Shown in pieces: positions 1 through 8,104 of a stretch of 64,000 nucleotides of DNA. The notes beneath the pieces are model-generated. The model ran no database searches. It worked only from the letters and a program-made list of their open reading frames with translations, and was not told the DNA's origin. The stretch comes from Arthrobacter crystallopoietes (GTDB lineage: Bacteria > Actinomycetota > Actinomycetes > Actinomycetales > Micrococcaceae). Numbering within the stretch: the stretch's first letter is position 1; every line of letters starts with the position of its first letter. Made by a program: the position numbers and the translations under genes. Where the stretch lies: contig NZ_CP072014.1 of NCBI RefSeq assembly GCF_017603825.1, positions 1,240,001 through 1,304,000 of the forward strand, given 5' to 3'.

Positions 1-972
1 GAGGCGCTAATAAGTATCGCTGTCGAGGCAGGCGGCGTCTCGTGGCAAAGCGCGGGTGCAACTGCCATCCTCCTTGACGGAAGGTCTCGCAGCTCATCGG
101 GCGGACTCACTGTCCGCCAGTCTAGGTCCCTCGACGATGACAGTTATGGGATTGGCGGCACAAGCGAGATCCTCAGTATTGTCGCAGATCAGTTTGCCGA
201 TGTGCTGGCCAAAGAGCCCATGCCCGAGCAGTTTGTTGAGGCGCTGACGTCGCTACGTGAGGCACGGATGACTGATCATCGCGACGTTTCCTTTTACGGG
301 GCCCGTCGCGTCACGCCCCGGGTAGCAACAGCGCTCGAGGACCACGCGATGGAACTCTTCGCATCCGTACTAAACGTGCGTGCGTCAGAATTGGCTACTT
401 CCCTCCAGCGTCGAGAAGCCCTCAGGCGCGCTGACAGTCGGATCGCTGGCCAACTGATGGCTCCATTGGAGGAAGCATGGTCACGCGGACCAAACGCAGG
501 CCGAGATGAGCTCGAACGGAAAATTTCCAAATACAGCCGAGGTGGAATCCGTTTGGTGTCCGTCGCAAAGGCTGTTGCACTGCAAGATGAAATACGCGCA
601 CTTCCGATGTCCGAACTTAAGCGCGCAGACCTGGAGGATGCGCTTGCAATCTGCACTGTTCCTGACCGGGAGCGGCAGCTCCTTGACGAGACGTGGCGCG
701 AAACAGGCTTGCTCCGTGCTCGGCATCGACGCGTTCGGAACGCGGTCAACCATGGCCTACTGCTGGATGAGACAACCCTAAACAGCATCCGCAATTATGC
801 GGAGTGCACTTCGAAAACCGCTTTGGACATCGCCCTCACCTGGTTCAAAAACGGCGAATCGGGCGCGGCTCTGATCCAGCGAGAAGAGAAGACCTGGACC
901 GCACGTATGGATCGGATCAGTTCAGGCATGAGCTGCGCGGACGAGGACGCCCGGACCGAGGAAGAGTCGTAA
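1..972 (+). CDS. Hypothetical protein, 5'-truncated by the window edge, with HEPN-like RNxxxH motif
   Basis: The reading frame is open from base 1, so the gene starts before the window; 323 residues are visible before the TAA. I do not recognise the family with certainty. The visible part is rich in charged helices. Near visible residues 246-251 (736-753) it has R-N-A-V-N-H, which fits the RNxxxH signature of HEPN-domain ribonucleases, followed by another helical stretch. HEPN proteins are common in toxin-antitoxin and phage-defence systems, but the motif is short and the domain call is inference. A GTG at 202 could be an internal start, but the uninterrupted upstream frame argues for a longer protein. 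Its neighbour is a resolvase on the opposite strand, consistent with an accessory region. Confidence 0.6.
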   Translation, partial: EALISIAVEAGGVSWQSAGATAILLDGRSRSSSGGLTVRQSRSLDDDSYGIGGTSEILSIVADQFADVLAKEPMPEQFVEALTSLREARMTDHRDVSFYGARRVTPRVATALEDHAMELFASVLNVRASELATSLQRREALRRADSRIAGQLMAPLEEAWSRGPNAGRDELERKISKYSRGGIRLVSVAKAVALQDEIRALPMSELKRADLEDALAICTVPDRERQLLDETWRETGLLRARHRRVRNAVNHGLLLDETTLNSIRNYAECTSKTALDIALTWFKNGESGAALIQREEKTWTARMDRISSGMSCADEDARTEEES

Positions 973-1136
973 CCTCCAATTTCGAGTTACAGCTGGGCTA
1001 ACTTTCGTTCACGGTTCTGCCGCAGTTCGGCTCATGGCCGGACCTGACGGTGGGGAGATGACGGGCAACCTTGGAGGATCCCAGCGGGCCGGCTAGGGCG
1101 AGTTGCGCGAGGACATGCGCCTCCGGCCGCCTTCGA

Positions 1137-1757
1137 TCATGCTTCAGGCAGGAGAGAGGCAGAGGCAGAGGCCGGCGACGCATCATCAGCTGTCGCTATG
1201 GTGGCTTGACGCAGGTACTGGTAGACCGTTTCTCGGCTGATGCCGTAGTCCTTGGCCAGCGTTGCCTTCGGGATGCCGGCCGCGGCACGGCGCACCAATT
1301 CGGCGGCCTGTTCCGGGGAGAGGGTCTTCTTCCGACCGCGATAGGCGCCCCGCTGGCGAGCCAGGGTGATTCCCTCGCGCTGGCGCTCCTTAATAAGGGA
1401 GCGTTCGAACTCGGCGAAGGCCCCCATGACCGAAAGCATGAGGTTGGCCATGGGGGAGTCCTCGCCGGTGAAGACGAGTCCTTCTTTGACGAATTCGACT
1501 CGGACGCCCTTGGCGGTCAGTTTCTGAACCAGGGACCGCAGGTCGTCCAGGTTTCGAGCGAGCCGGTCCATGCTGTGTACGACGACGGTGTCTCCGTCGC
1601 GGGCGAAGCGGACGAGTTCGACAAGTTGTGGTCGGGCAGTGTCCCGGCCGGAGGCCTTATCGGTGAACACCCGGTCGAGTGGCTGGCCTTCGAGCTGGCG
1701 TTGTTCGTTTTGCTCTAAGGTGCTGACTCGCACGTACCCGACTCGTTGCCCCGCCAC
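1137..1757 (-). CDS. Serine recombinase, resolvase/invertase family (TnpR-like)
   Basis: 206-residue site-specific recombinase. The N-terminal catalytic domain opens with YVRVS, the nucleophile being Ser12, followed by the conserved DRLAR arginine motif near residues 64-68 and the GAFAEFER segment that precedes the long E helix. A C-terminal helix-turn-helix (GISRETVYQYLR) near residues 165-190 binds the recombination site. Length and order match small Tn3-type resolvases and Pin/Hin invertases. These enzymes cut and rejoin DNA at paired sites through a phosphoserine intermediate. A res-like inverted repeat lies just upstream of the start (1808-1848). No tnpA transposase is visible on either side, so this is a solitary recombinase or the remnant of an element. 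Confidence 0.9.
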   Translation of the reverse strand: MAGQRVGYVRVSTLEQNEQRQLEGQPLDRVFTDKASGRDTARPQLVELVRFARDGDTVVVHSMDRLARNLDDLRSLVQKLTAKGVRVEFVKEGLVFTGEDSPMANLMLSVMGAFAEFERSLIKERQREGITLARQRGAYRGRKKTLSPEQAAELVRRAAAGIPKATLAKDYGISRETVYQYLRQATIATADDASPASASASLLPEA

Positions 1758-1807
1758 CGCGCCTCCAACCCATATTTGTCAGCTTGAAATCTAAGAGTTT
1801 GTGAAGC

Positions 1808-1848
1808 AAGCGTCAAGAAAGGCTATTTTGTACTCTATTCTGACGCTT
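1808..1848. repeat. Putative res subsite (inverted repeat)
   Basis: Perfect 8-base arms AAGCGTCA (1808-1815) and TGACGCTT (1841-1848) enclose an AT-rich 25-base centre. Position 50 bases upstream of the resolvase start and the dyad layout fit a resolvase binding subsite. Assignment is by position and symmetry only. Confidence 0.4.
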
Positions 1849-2062
1849 TATTCGATGCGCGCCTGACGTCAGGTTGAGGTGTACTCCAATTGGACGCAAC
1901 GGAGTCGGCGCCTGCCGTGTGGTCACACTTCCAGCTCTCCTTCAGGAAATATAACCAGACCATTCGCACGCCATGAGTCGGTCGTTTGGCAGGGAGAGGC
2001 CTGCGATAGCGCCCTATCGGCTTTATATAGCTAAGGCGTATCAATGAGCGGGGAATGAGTCT

Positions 2063-2092
2063 TTAACATTCTTAGTGTCCTGCTCCTAATAT
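2063..2092 (+). promoter_or_regulatory. Candidate promoter for the MBL-fold hydrolase
   Basis: TTAACA (2063-2068), 18-base spacer, TAATAT (2087-2092). It lies about 95 bases upstream of the chosen start codon. Confidence 0.35.
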
Positions 2093-2187
2093 GGATAGGC
2101 CTAACTGCTGCCCGCGCATGTTTTTACGGCGGCAGTTTCAAACCAGTGAGCCGCGGGCGCTGCCCCGTGAATGCAAGGAGATCCACC

Positions 2188-3378
2188 ATGGCCAGGACGC
2201 CAGAAACTAAACGCGTGTCACGACGCGCCATTCTTGGTTCTTTATCCGTAGCCGGGCTCGCGCCGGCCCTGGCCGGTGCTGCCCAACCGCCCCAGTCCGG
2301 AAACTCTCGTATAGGCCCTCGCCGCAAGGCCCTGACTTCGGATGCGAAGAACAGACTGATCTTGCTGGGAACGTCAGGCGGACCCCCGTGGTGGATGGAA
2401 ACCGACCGGGCAGGTGTGGCTTCCGCGGTCGTTGTCGGAGACCGCTACTACCTGATCGATGCTGGACACGGAGTGGGACGCCAGATCAAGGACGCCCGTC
2501 TGGGCACCTGGGACAAGGACATGCAGGGCCCTCTCGACGGACTCGAGGCGGTGTTCCTCACGCACTTGCATTCGGACCATATCGCGGACCTGTACGGAAT
2601 CTTAGGCACGGGTCTGCAGAACGGCCTGTCCCGGAGGGACAGGATTGTGGAGATCTGGGGCCCGGGTAACCGCGGCGCTCTGCCGGTGAACTACAAGGGC
2701 GAGGAAATGACTGAGGTTGTGGCGCCGGAGAACCCGACACCGGGCACTGGGGAAACGATCGACATGATGGTCCGGACTTTCGCGACGGACTTCAACGACC
2801 GGGTGATTGACAGCGGTTACCCGACGCCGGACAAGATCTTCGCCGGCCGCGACATCGCGTTGCCGGCGGGGTACGGCAAAGACCCGAACGGGAACCCGCA
2901 TCCGCGCATGTCGCCGTTCAGCTTCTACGAGGATGACCGGGTCAAGGTGTCGGCAACGCTGGTCCAACACGCGCCCGTGTTCCCTGCGTTCGCGTTCAAG
3001 TTCGAGACTGACACTGGAACAGTCGTCTTTTCCGGCGACACGGGTCCCAGCGAGAATCTCGTGGAATTGGCCGCCGGCGCGGACGTTCTGGTGCACGAGG
3101 TCATCGCCGAGCAGTGGATCGCTCAACGTCATCCGGAGCCCCGCGATGCAGCGGCAGAAGCGGAATACCAACACCTCAAGGGCGCCCACACCACCATCGA
3201 AGAGGTCGGTGTGATTGCCGAGCAGGCCGGCGTCAGCACGCTGGTCCTGAACCACATGGTTCCGGGCAACTGGCCGGTCAAAGAATTCAAACGGGCCGGT
3301 GATAACTTCTCTGGCAAGCTGATCGTAGGCGAGGATCTGGATTCCATCCCCATCGGGGCGATGGCACGGGCCCGGTAA
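2188..3378 (+). CDS. Tat-exported metallo-beta-lactamase-fold hydrolase
   Basis: 396 residues from the ATG at 2188, chosen over an upstream GTG (2146) because AAGGAG (2175-2180) sits 7 bases before it. The N-terminus has a twin-arginine signal (SRRAIL, Arg12-Arg13, followed by a hydrophobic run ending in AGAA), so the protein is probably exported folded with its metals. The zinc-binding motif HLHSDH is at about residues 126-131, a GDTG motif follows near the middle, and a C-terminal NHMVPG histidine is visible. The layout resembles ribonuclease Z/arylsulfatase-like MBL hydrolases, but a Tat signal speaks against RNA processing. Substrate unknown. It is a single-gene unit ended by a stem-loop. 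Confidence 0.85.
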   Translation: MARTPETKRVSRRAILGSLSVAGLAPALAGAAQPPQSGNSRIGPRRKALTSDAKNRLILLGTSGGPPWWMETDRAGVASAVVVGDRYYLIDAGHGVGRQIKDARLGTWDKDMQGPLDGLEAVFLTHLHSDHIADLYGILGTGLQNGLSRRDRIVEIWGPGNRGALPVNYKGEEMTEVVAPENPTPGTGETIDMMVRTFATDFNDRVIDSGYPTPDKIFAGRDIALPAGYGKDPNGNPHPRMSPFSFYEDDRVKVSATLVQHAPVFPAFAFKFETDTGTVVFSGDTGPSENLVELAAGADVLVHEVIAEQWIAQRHPEPRDAAAEAEYQHLKGAHTTIEEVGVIAEQAGVSTLVLNHMVPGNWPVKEFKRAGDNFSGKLIVGEDLDSIPIGAMARAR

Positions 3379-3397
3379 CCTCACGCAAACTAAGGAT

Positions 3398-3440
3398 GCC
3401 GGTGCTTTCGGTTCCGTTGCAACGGCCTGAAAGCACCGGC
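3398..3440 (+). terminator. Stem-loop after the MBL hydrolase
   Basis: Perfect 12-base arms GCCGGTGCTTTC (3398-3409) and GAAAGCACCGGC (3429-3440). The loop contains its own palindrome CCGTTGCAACGG. There is no T-run. It lies between convergent genes. Confidence 0.6.
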
Positions 3441-3550
3441 GCTGCTCTGTGCTGAGCGATTGCAGGACTCTGGTCAAGGCCGACCCTATGGGGCGGCAGT
3501 GTGTCGTGTATACGGCGTCTGCTGCGAGCGGATTCCGTAGTTGTAGTCGG

Positions 3551-4438
3551 CTATATGACGGGCAGGGTTTCGGGGCTGGTGGTAACCGGAGGGCGGTTTC
3601 CGGTGCGGGTGGCGCCGATGCCGGCGGCGATGACCAGGGCGATCCCGAGGATCGCGAAGGGACTGGGAACCTGACCGAGGAAGGTGAGGCCGACGACCAT
3701 GCCGATGGCCGGCTCCAGGCACATCAGCGTGCCGAAGGCCGCGGCGGTGAGCCGGCGCAGGGCCAGCAGTTCGAGGCTGAACGGCACTACCGGCAGCAAC
3801 AGTGCAAGTCCGACGCCGGCCAGCAGCAGGCGCCAGTCTAGATGGGCGAACGCTTCCGGCCCCACCGTGAATGTCGCGACGAGCGCCGCGACCGGCATGG
3901 ACACAGCCAAGGCGCCCAGTCCTTCGGCGGCGTCGCCCGCCCGCTGGGTCAGGAGGATATAGGCGGCCCAGCAAAGGGCCGCACCCAGTGCGAAGAGCAC
4001 GCCAACGGCGTCGGTCTGGCCATGCCATGGCTCGGTCAATGCGACGACGCCTGCGCCGGCTACCAGCGCCCACAGGCGCGACACCCCTCGGCCGCGCACC
4101 AAGGCCACGCCCAGCGGGCCGAGGAACTCCAGCGCGACAGCGGTGCCCAAGGGTAGCCGTTCGGCCGCGGCCATGAACAGGATGGTCATGCCGGCCGTGG
4201 CGACGCCGAGCATGACGCAGGTGCGCAACGCCGTCGAGCTGAAGCGGATCCGCCAGGGGCGTGCGATGGCAACCAGGATCACGGCGGCCCACGCAAGGCG
4301 AAGCCACGCGACACCTCCGGCGCCGAGCCGGTCCACGAGTCCCACGGAAACGGCCAGACCTATCTGAACGCAGCACATGGCGGCGAACGCCATGGCGGTG
4401 CCGGAGGTCGTGCCGGAGATGCGGAGCCCAGTGGTCAT
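3551..4438 (-). CDS. EamA/DMT-family transporter, RhtA-like exporter
   Basis: 295 residues, about ten hydrophobic segments arranged as two EamA repeats. The motifs ALEFLGPLGVAL in the first half and CLEPAIGMVVGL in the second match the duplicated E-x(2)-GP/EP signatures of DMT exporters; size and motifs recall RhtA, an inner-membrane threonine/homoserine exporter. Substrate cannot be read from sequence. It is transcribed divergently from a LysR-type regulator with an 84-base gap, a layout usual for an exporter controlled by its neighbour. Confidence 0.85.
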   Translation of the reverse strand: MTTGLRISGTTSGTAMAFAAMCCVQIGLAVSVGLVDRLGAGGVAWLRLAWAAVILVAIARPWRIRFSSTALRTCVMLGVATAGMTILFMAAAERLPLGTAVALEFLGPLGVALVRGRGVSRLWALVAGAGVVALTEPWHGQTDAVGVLFALGAALCWAAYILLTQRAGDAAEGLGALAVSMPVAALVATFTVGPEAFAHLDWRLLLAGVGLALLLPVVPFSLELLALRRLTAAAFGTLMCLEPAIGMVVGLTFLGQVPSPFAILGIALVIAAGIGATRTGNRPPVTTSPETLPVI

Positions 4439-4522
4439 CCCACTAGTAGAACCGGAATCCTCTATTTACGTCCACGTGATGATTGCGTGCATACCGTTCA
4501 CAAAACATGGACAATCAGAAGC

Positions 4523-5413
4523 GTGGATATTCGACGGTTGCGGACGCTGCTTGAGCTCTCGCGCAGTGGGTCGATGCGGGAAGTGGCGGACCTGCTCGGC
4601 ACTACGACCTCGACGGTCTCGCAGCAGATCGCACTGCTGGCCCGCGAAACGGGCACGGTCCTTCTGGAACCTGAGGGCAGGGGAGTGCGCCTCACGCCGG
4701 CTGGACTGCGCCTGTCCGAGCATGCGGCCACTATCCTCGCTGCAGTCGAGGCGGCGCGGGCGGATCTTGATCCGGAGGCGGCTCCGTCGGGCACCCTCCG
4801 GGTGGCTGGTTTCGCCACCGCAATCCGCAGGAACATCATCCCCGCCGTCAAAGAGGCCGCGGTCAGTCATCCGGCGCTCAGGATTGCCGTGCAGGAACAC
4901 GAGCCCGCTGAGGCGATTGAAATGCTCTTGGCGGACCGGACCGACCTCGCGCTGACCTACGACTACAACCTCGCTCCGGAGCTCGACGATCCCCGGCTCG
5001 ACAGGGTTCCCCTCTGGTCCACGCCCTGGGGACTCGGCGTCCCCGCGCGTGACAAGCAAACAGTGCAAGGCAACGCCCCGGAGGTTTTCAAAGCGTTCCG
5101 CGACCGTGACTGGGTAGGCAACTCCCGCAACCGGGCCGATGAAGTGGTGGTGCGCTCTATCGGTTCCCTTGCAGGTTTCGAACCCCGCCTGCGCCACGAA
5201 GCAGACAGCCTCGACCTCGTCGAAGACCTGATCCTTGCCGGCATGGGCGTCGGGTTGCTGCCTGCGGACAGGAAGCCGCCACCCGGCGTCGTAATTCTCC
5301 CGCTCGCCCAGCCCGAAGTCCGGCTACGCGCCTACGCCCATACAAGGAAAGGGCGCACCACATGGCCGCCGTTGCGTTACGTGCTTGCCCGCCTGGAGTC
5401 GGGAGCGCGCTAG
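4523..5413 (+). CDS. LysR-family transcriptional regulator
   Basis: About 296 residues from the GTG at 4523 (start of V-D-I-R-R-L-R-T-L). A GTG at 4487 would add 12 residues that the family normally lacks. The N-terminal winged helix-turn-helix (LRTLLELSRSGSMREVADLL then TTSTVSQQIALL) is followed by a periplasmic-binding-like effector domain from about residue 90 (LRVAGFATAIRRNIIPAV) with the typical late segment DLVEDLILAGMGVGLLP. The divergent EamA exporter gene is the likely target. I did not find a clear T-N11-A operator in the 84-base gap. No partner gene lies downstream in the same direction. Confidence 0.88.
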   Translation: MDIRRLRTLLELSRSGSMREVADLLGTTTSTVSQQIALLARETGTVLLEPEGRGVRLTPAGLRLSEHAATILAAVEAARADLDPEAAPSGTLRVAGFATAIRRNIIPAVKEAAVSHPALRIAVQEHEPAEAIEMLLADRTDLALTYDYNLAPELDDPRLDRVPLWSTPWGLGVPARDKQTVQGNAPEVFKAFRDRDWVGNSRNRADEVVVRSIGSLAGFEPRLRHEADSLDLVEDLILAGMGVGLLPADRKPPPGVVILPLAQPEVRLRAYAHTRKGRTTWPPLRYVLARLESGAR

Positions 5414-5621
5414 ACGCCCTCCCGCCGCCGTGAGGAACGGGTACCGCTACAAGCCTTGGTTTTCCAATCACCGAGGTTTGGCCATTTCGCCTCCCAGCAA
5501 GGTGCCCTTGCCACGGCATAGAAGGTCATCGCGCGCGAACGAACTCGTACATTTTTATGACATAGGGAAGGTCTGAATCTAGGCCAGGCGTAGGGTGGAA
5601 TCTAGACGACAGGAGCACTTC

Positions 5622-6398
5622 ATGAAGAAAATCCTCATGGTACTGACCAGCGTTTCCGAGATCGGCGATACTGGCGAGAAGACCGGTTACAACGTGGCCG
5701 AGGCGGCACATCCCTGGAAGGTCTTCAAGGATTCCGGGCATTTCGTCGACTTCGCGTCCATCCAAGGCGGCCAGCCACCGCGTGACGAGGTGGACTCGGA
5801 AGATCCTATCCAGGTTGCCTTCACGAAGGACGAGGTCACGCGCGCTGGGCTCTATAACACTGCACGCGTCGACGTTGTTGATCCCGGTCAGTACGACGCA
5901 GTCTTCCTCGTGGGAGGTCATGGCACCATGTGAGATTTCCCGGATAGCGAAGGCTTGCAGAATCTAGTGGCCAGCGTCTACAACGCCGGCGGCGTGGTGG
6001 GCGCGGTCTGTCATGGGCCAGCCGGCCTGCTGAACGTGGAATTGGAGAACGGGCTTCGCCTCGTCGAGGGCCGGAGGGTAGCGGCCTTCACCAACGAGGA
6101 GGAGGTCGCCGCAGGGAAGGAAAAGGTCATCCCGTTCTTTTTGGCAGACCGACTTGAGGAACAGGGCGCCACCCACGTCTCCGCTGATGTCTTTCAGGAG
6201 AAGGTTGCGGTCGACGACCGGTTGGTGACCGGCCAGAACCCGGCTTCAGCCGCCGGCGTGGCAAAGGAGATGGAGAAGCTCCTTGCGGAGGTCATCCACC
6301 AGGAAAAAGCCGAGAAACAGCACGAGACGGAGACTCTGCGCGCCGAGAAGGACGCCGAGAAAAACGCCAAGAGGGCTGCCGCAGAAGCGGAGCACTAA
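5622..6398 (+). pseudogene. DJ-1/PfpI-family (type 1 glutamine amidotransferase-like) gene interrupted by in-frame TGA
   Basis: The frame starts at ATG 5622 after an AGGAGCACTTC ribosome site and continues to TAA at 6396-6398, but codon 104 is TGA (5931-5933). Both halves are in the same frame and together give about 258 codons. The stop falls in GGHGTM-stop-DFPDS; related Hsp31/PfpI proteins have Trp there, so a single TGG to TGA change explains it. The nucleophile elbow AVCHGP (Cys130, His131) lies after the stop, so the short product would be inactive. The intact family acts as glyoxalase III, deglycase or chaperone. The C-terminus has an unusual charged helical tail rich in E, K and A. 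Alternatives are a sequencing error or stop-codon readthrough. Confidence 0.85.
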
Positions 6399-6647
6399 CA
6401 CCCACAGCGCCAGTTGGCGTACGTGCCGGCAACCACATTGTCCAACACATCGCGGACCTGCTTCAGGTTCCGCGCTCTACGATCTGCGGCCACTTCACAA
6501 ATCGAGTATCGAACGAACGGGCGGCCGGTTCCCCTCCTAACCTTAGGCAGCGGCTCGAAACGCATGCCATGCAAGAAGACTCAAAGCCTCGGGTTGCGAC
6601 ACCGAGCGGTCACAGAATGCCGCGGCCAAGCGTTAAAGTCATACTCG

Positions 6648-7379
6648 TCAACGGTCGCTGGCTGCCGGGCGTGACTCTTCCCTAGGTGCCTTCCGTTCCA
6701 TTTGGGTAAGCACCGCTTCGACCTGGGCCCGGTAGATCTCGAAGAAGTTGATGGTCCGCAGGTCCTCACGTGCGGCCACTACGTAGGGGTATTCCTCTGG
6801 ACGCGCCGGTTGATACTCCTGGTTCCACTCGACGTCACCGTTGGCCTCGGACTCTTCGCGCACGGCGATGCGCGCGGCATGTGTGCCGCTGGCAGAGAGG
6901 ACCAGATTGCTGAATACGTGGTACTGAATTACGGCTTCGTGCCCGGTCCAGCCGGCGTGGTGGATGGCTTCGAGGACAGCATCGACGGCTCGCAGCTCGT
7001 TTGGTCCACGGGTCAGCCGGAAGAACGTCTGCATAGCAGCCGCCGGATGCTCCGCGAATGTCCGCCAGGCGCGGTAGGCGAGGTCTCGGAGCGAATCCGC
7101 CCACGACTCGGATGGCTCGTATCCCTCGATAGACATGCCAATGAGCTCGTCGGCCACGGCAATGACGATCTCATCACGGCTGGGGAAGTGCCGGTACATC
7201 GCGGTGGGCGAGGCGCCGAGCTCCTTGCCTAGCCGGGTGAACGTCAGCCCCGGGTTGCCGTCTTCGTCCAGGATCCGCAGGGCGGCCGCCACGATTGACT
7301 GGCGGGTCAGGGAGCCGCGGTTGAGCCGGTGCGCCGTCCGGGCGGCCTTGGCTGCCGGCTCTTCTTCGGTGGTGGTCAT
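6648..7379 (-). CDS. TetR-family transcriptional regulator
   Basis: 243 residues; start at 7379 is preceded on its strand by GGGAGG. The helix-turn-helix lies near residues 28-72 (IVAAALRILDEDG, FTRLGKELGASPTAMYRHFPSRDEIV), followed by a helical effector domain with a Trp/Phe-rich core. An N-terminal acidic/alanine-rich extension of about 22 residues precedes the DNA-binding domain. It is divergent from the DUF3237-to-sulfatase cluster, and a 29-base dyad overlapping that cluster's -35 element is a good candidate for its operator, so it probably represses the cluster. Ligand unknown. Confidence 0.88.
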   Translation of the reverse strand: MTTTEEEPAAKAARTAHRLNRGSLTRQSIVAAALRILDEDGNPGLTFTRLGKELGASPTAMYRHFPSRDEIVIAVADELIGMSIEGYEPSESWADSLRDLAYRAWRTFAEHPAAAMQTFFRLTRGPNELRAVDAVLEAIHHAGWTGHEAVIQYHVFSNLVLSASGTHAARIAVREESEANGDVEWNQEYQPARPEEYPYVVAAREDLRTINFFEIYRAQVEAVLTQMERKAPREESRPAASDR

Positions 7380-7467
7380 GGTGCCTCCCTGCGGATGTTC
7401 TGGTACCGAGTCTAAAGCCGGGTGTCTCTAGGACAGCCTCCTCGGTGGAAGTTCCACGGTAACAGTT

Positions 7468-7496
7468 AGTGAATGCCATTGACAACGCAATTCACT
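7468..7496. promoter_or_regulatory. Putative TetR operator
   Basis: Perfect 7-base arms AGTGAAT (7468-7474) and ATTCACT (7490-7496) separated by 15 bases. It covers the -35 box of the promoter reading into the DUF3237 gene and lies between it and the divergent TetR gene. Confidence 0.55.
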
Positions 7497-7508
7497 GGAG
7501 GGCATGAT
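7479..7508 (+). promoter_or_regulatory. Promoter of the sulfatase/ABC cluster
   Basis: TTGACA (7479-7484, perfect consensus), 18-base spacer, CATGAT (7503-7508). Predicted transcript start near 7515, which favours the 7591 start for the first gene over the ATG at 7504. Confidence 0.55.
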
Positions 7509-7590
7509 CATGCTTGTGTCCCGGATCACTTCGCCGGGAGTCCCTGCCGCCGGAGCTTATTCCGGCCCGGAACTAACCAAGGACAATGCC

Positions 7591-8067
7591 ATGACCAGTA
7601 CAAGTACGCGGACAGCTGCCGCCGTCGCCGGACCCGTCCCCGCCCTCCGTTACGCCTTCACCATCGTGGCCCGGGTGGATCCGTACATCCCGCTCATGGG
7701 CCGGGCCGCCGAACAGCTCGAGCTGATCCCGATCACCGGTGGGCACGTGAGTGGGGAACTTGCCGGCGACGTCGTGGCCGGTGGCGCGGACTGGTGCACC
7801 GCCCGGGCGGACGACGCATTCCAGGTTGAGGCGCGCTACGGCATCCGCACGCAGGATGGACACTATGTCGACGTGGTGAACACCGGCATCCTGCGCCACC
7901 TCGACGGCGAGACCGGCGACTCACAGCACATGGGTTACTTCATGACGTCACCGGTCTTCCGCACCGCCGCCCCCGAGCTGCAATGGCTCACACGCTCTGC
8001 TTTCGTCGGCCGCGCCCGCGTTTTCGACGGGAACACCAGCATCGACGTCTACGAGATCACAGCCTGA
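7591..8067 (+). CDS. DUF3237 domain-containing protein
   Basis: 158 residues from ATG 7591, preceded by AAGGACA; an ATG at 7504 in the same frame lies upstream of the predicted transcript start. The sequence PALRYAFTIVARVDPYIPLMGRA, then GG(H)VSGELAGDVVAGGADW and the repeated strands ending in GRARVFDGNTSIDVYEI, fit the DUF3237 beta-barrel family. Biochemical role is not known; members often sit near catabolic genes for aromatic or ester compounds. It is the first gene of a + strand cluster and is followed 37 bases later by a solute-binding lipoprotein. Confidence 0.8.
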   Translation: MTSTSTRTAAAVAGPVPALRYAFTIVARVDPYIPLMGRAAEQLELIPITGGHVSGELAGDVVAGGADWCTARADDAFQVEARYGIRTQDGHYVDVVNTGILRHLDGETGDSQHMGYFMTSPVFRTAAPELQWLTRSAFVGRARVFDGNTSIDVYEITA

Positions 8068-8104
8068 CCCGCCCCGCGACCACCCACCCACGGAAGAGAC
8101 CCAT

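Larger units (their letters stand above)
1758..2187. other. 430-base gene-free interval between resolvase and MBL hydrolase
   Basis: No convincing coding sequence. AT content is higher than in the flanking genes. It holds a res-like inverted repeat (1808-1848), a perfect 12-base palindrome CCTGACGTCAGG (1862-1873) and a possible promoter for the downstream hydrolase (2063-2092). Confidence 0.6.

Noticed and set aside
5931-5933. In-frame TGA as a selenocysteine codon
   Set aside because: Related proteins have Trp, not Cys, at this position, and no selenocysteine stem-loop is evident; a simple TGG to TGA change is more likely.
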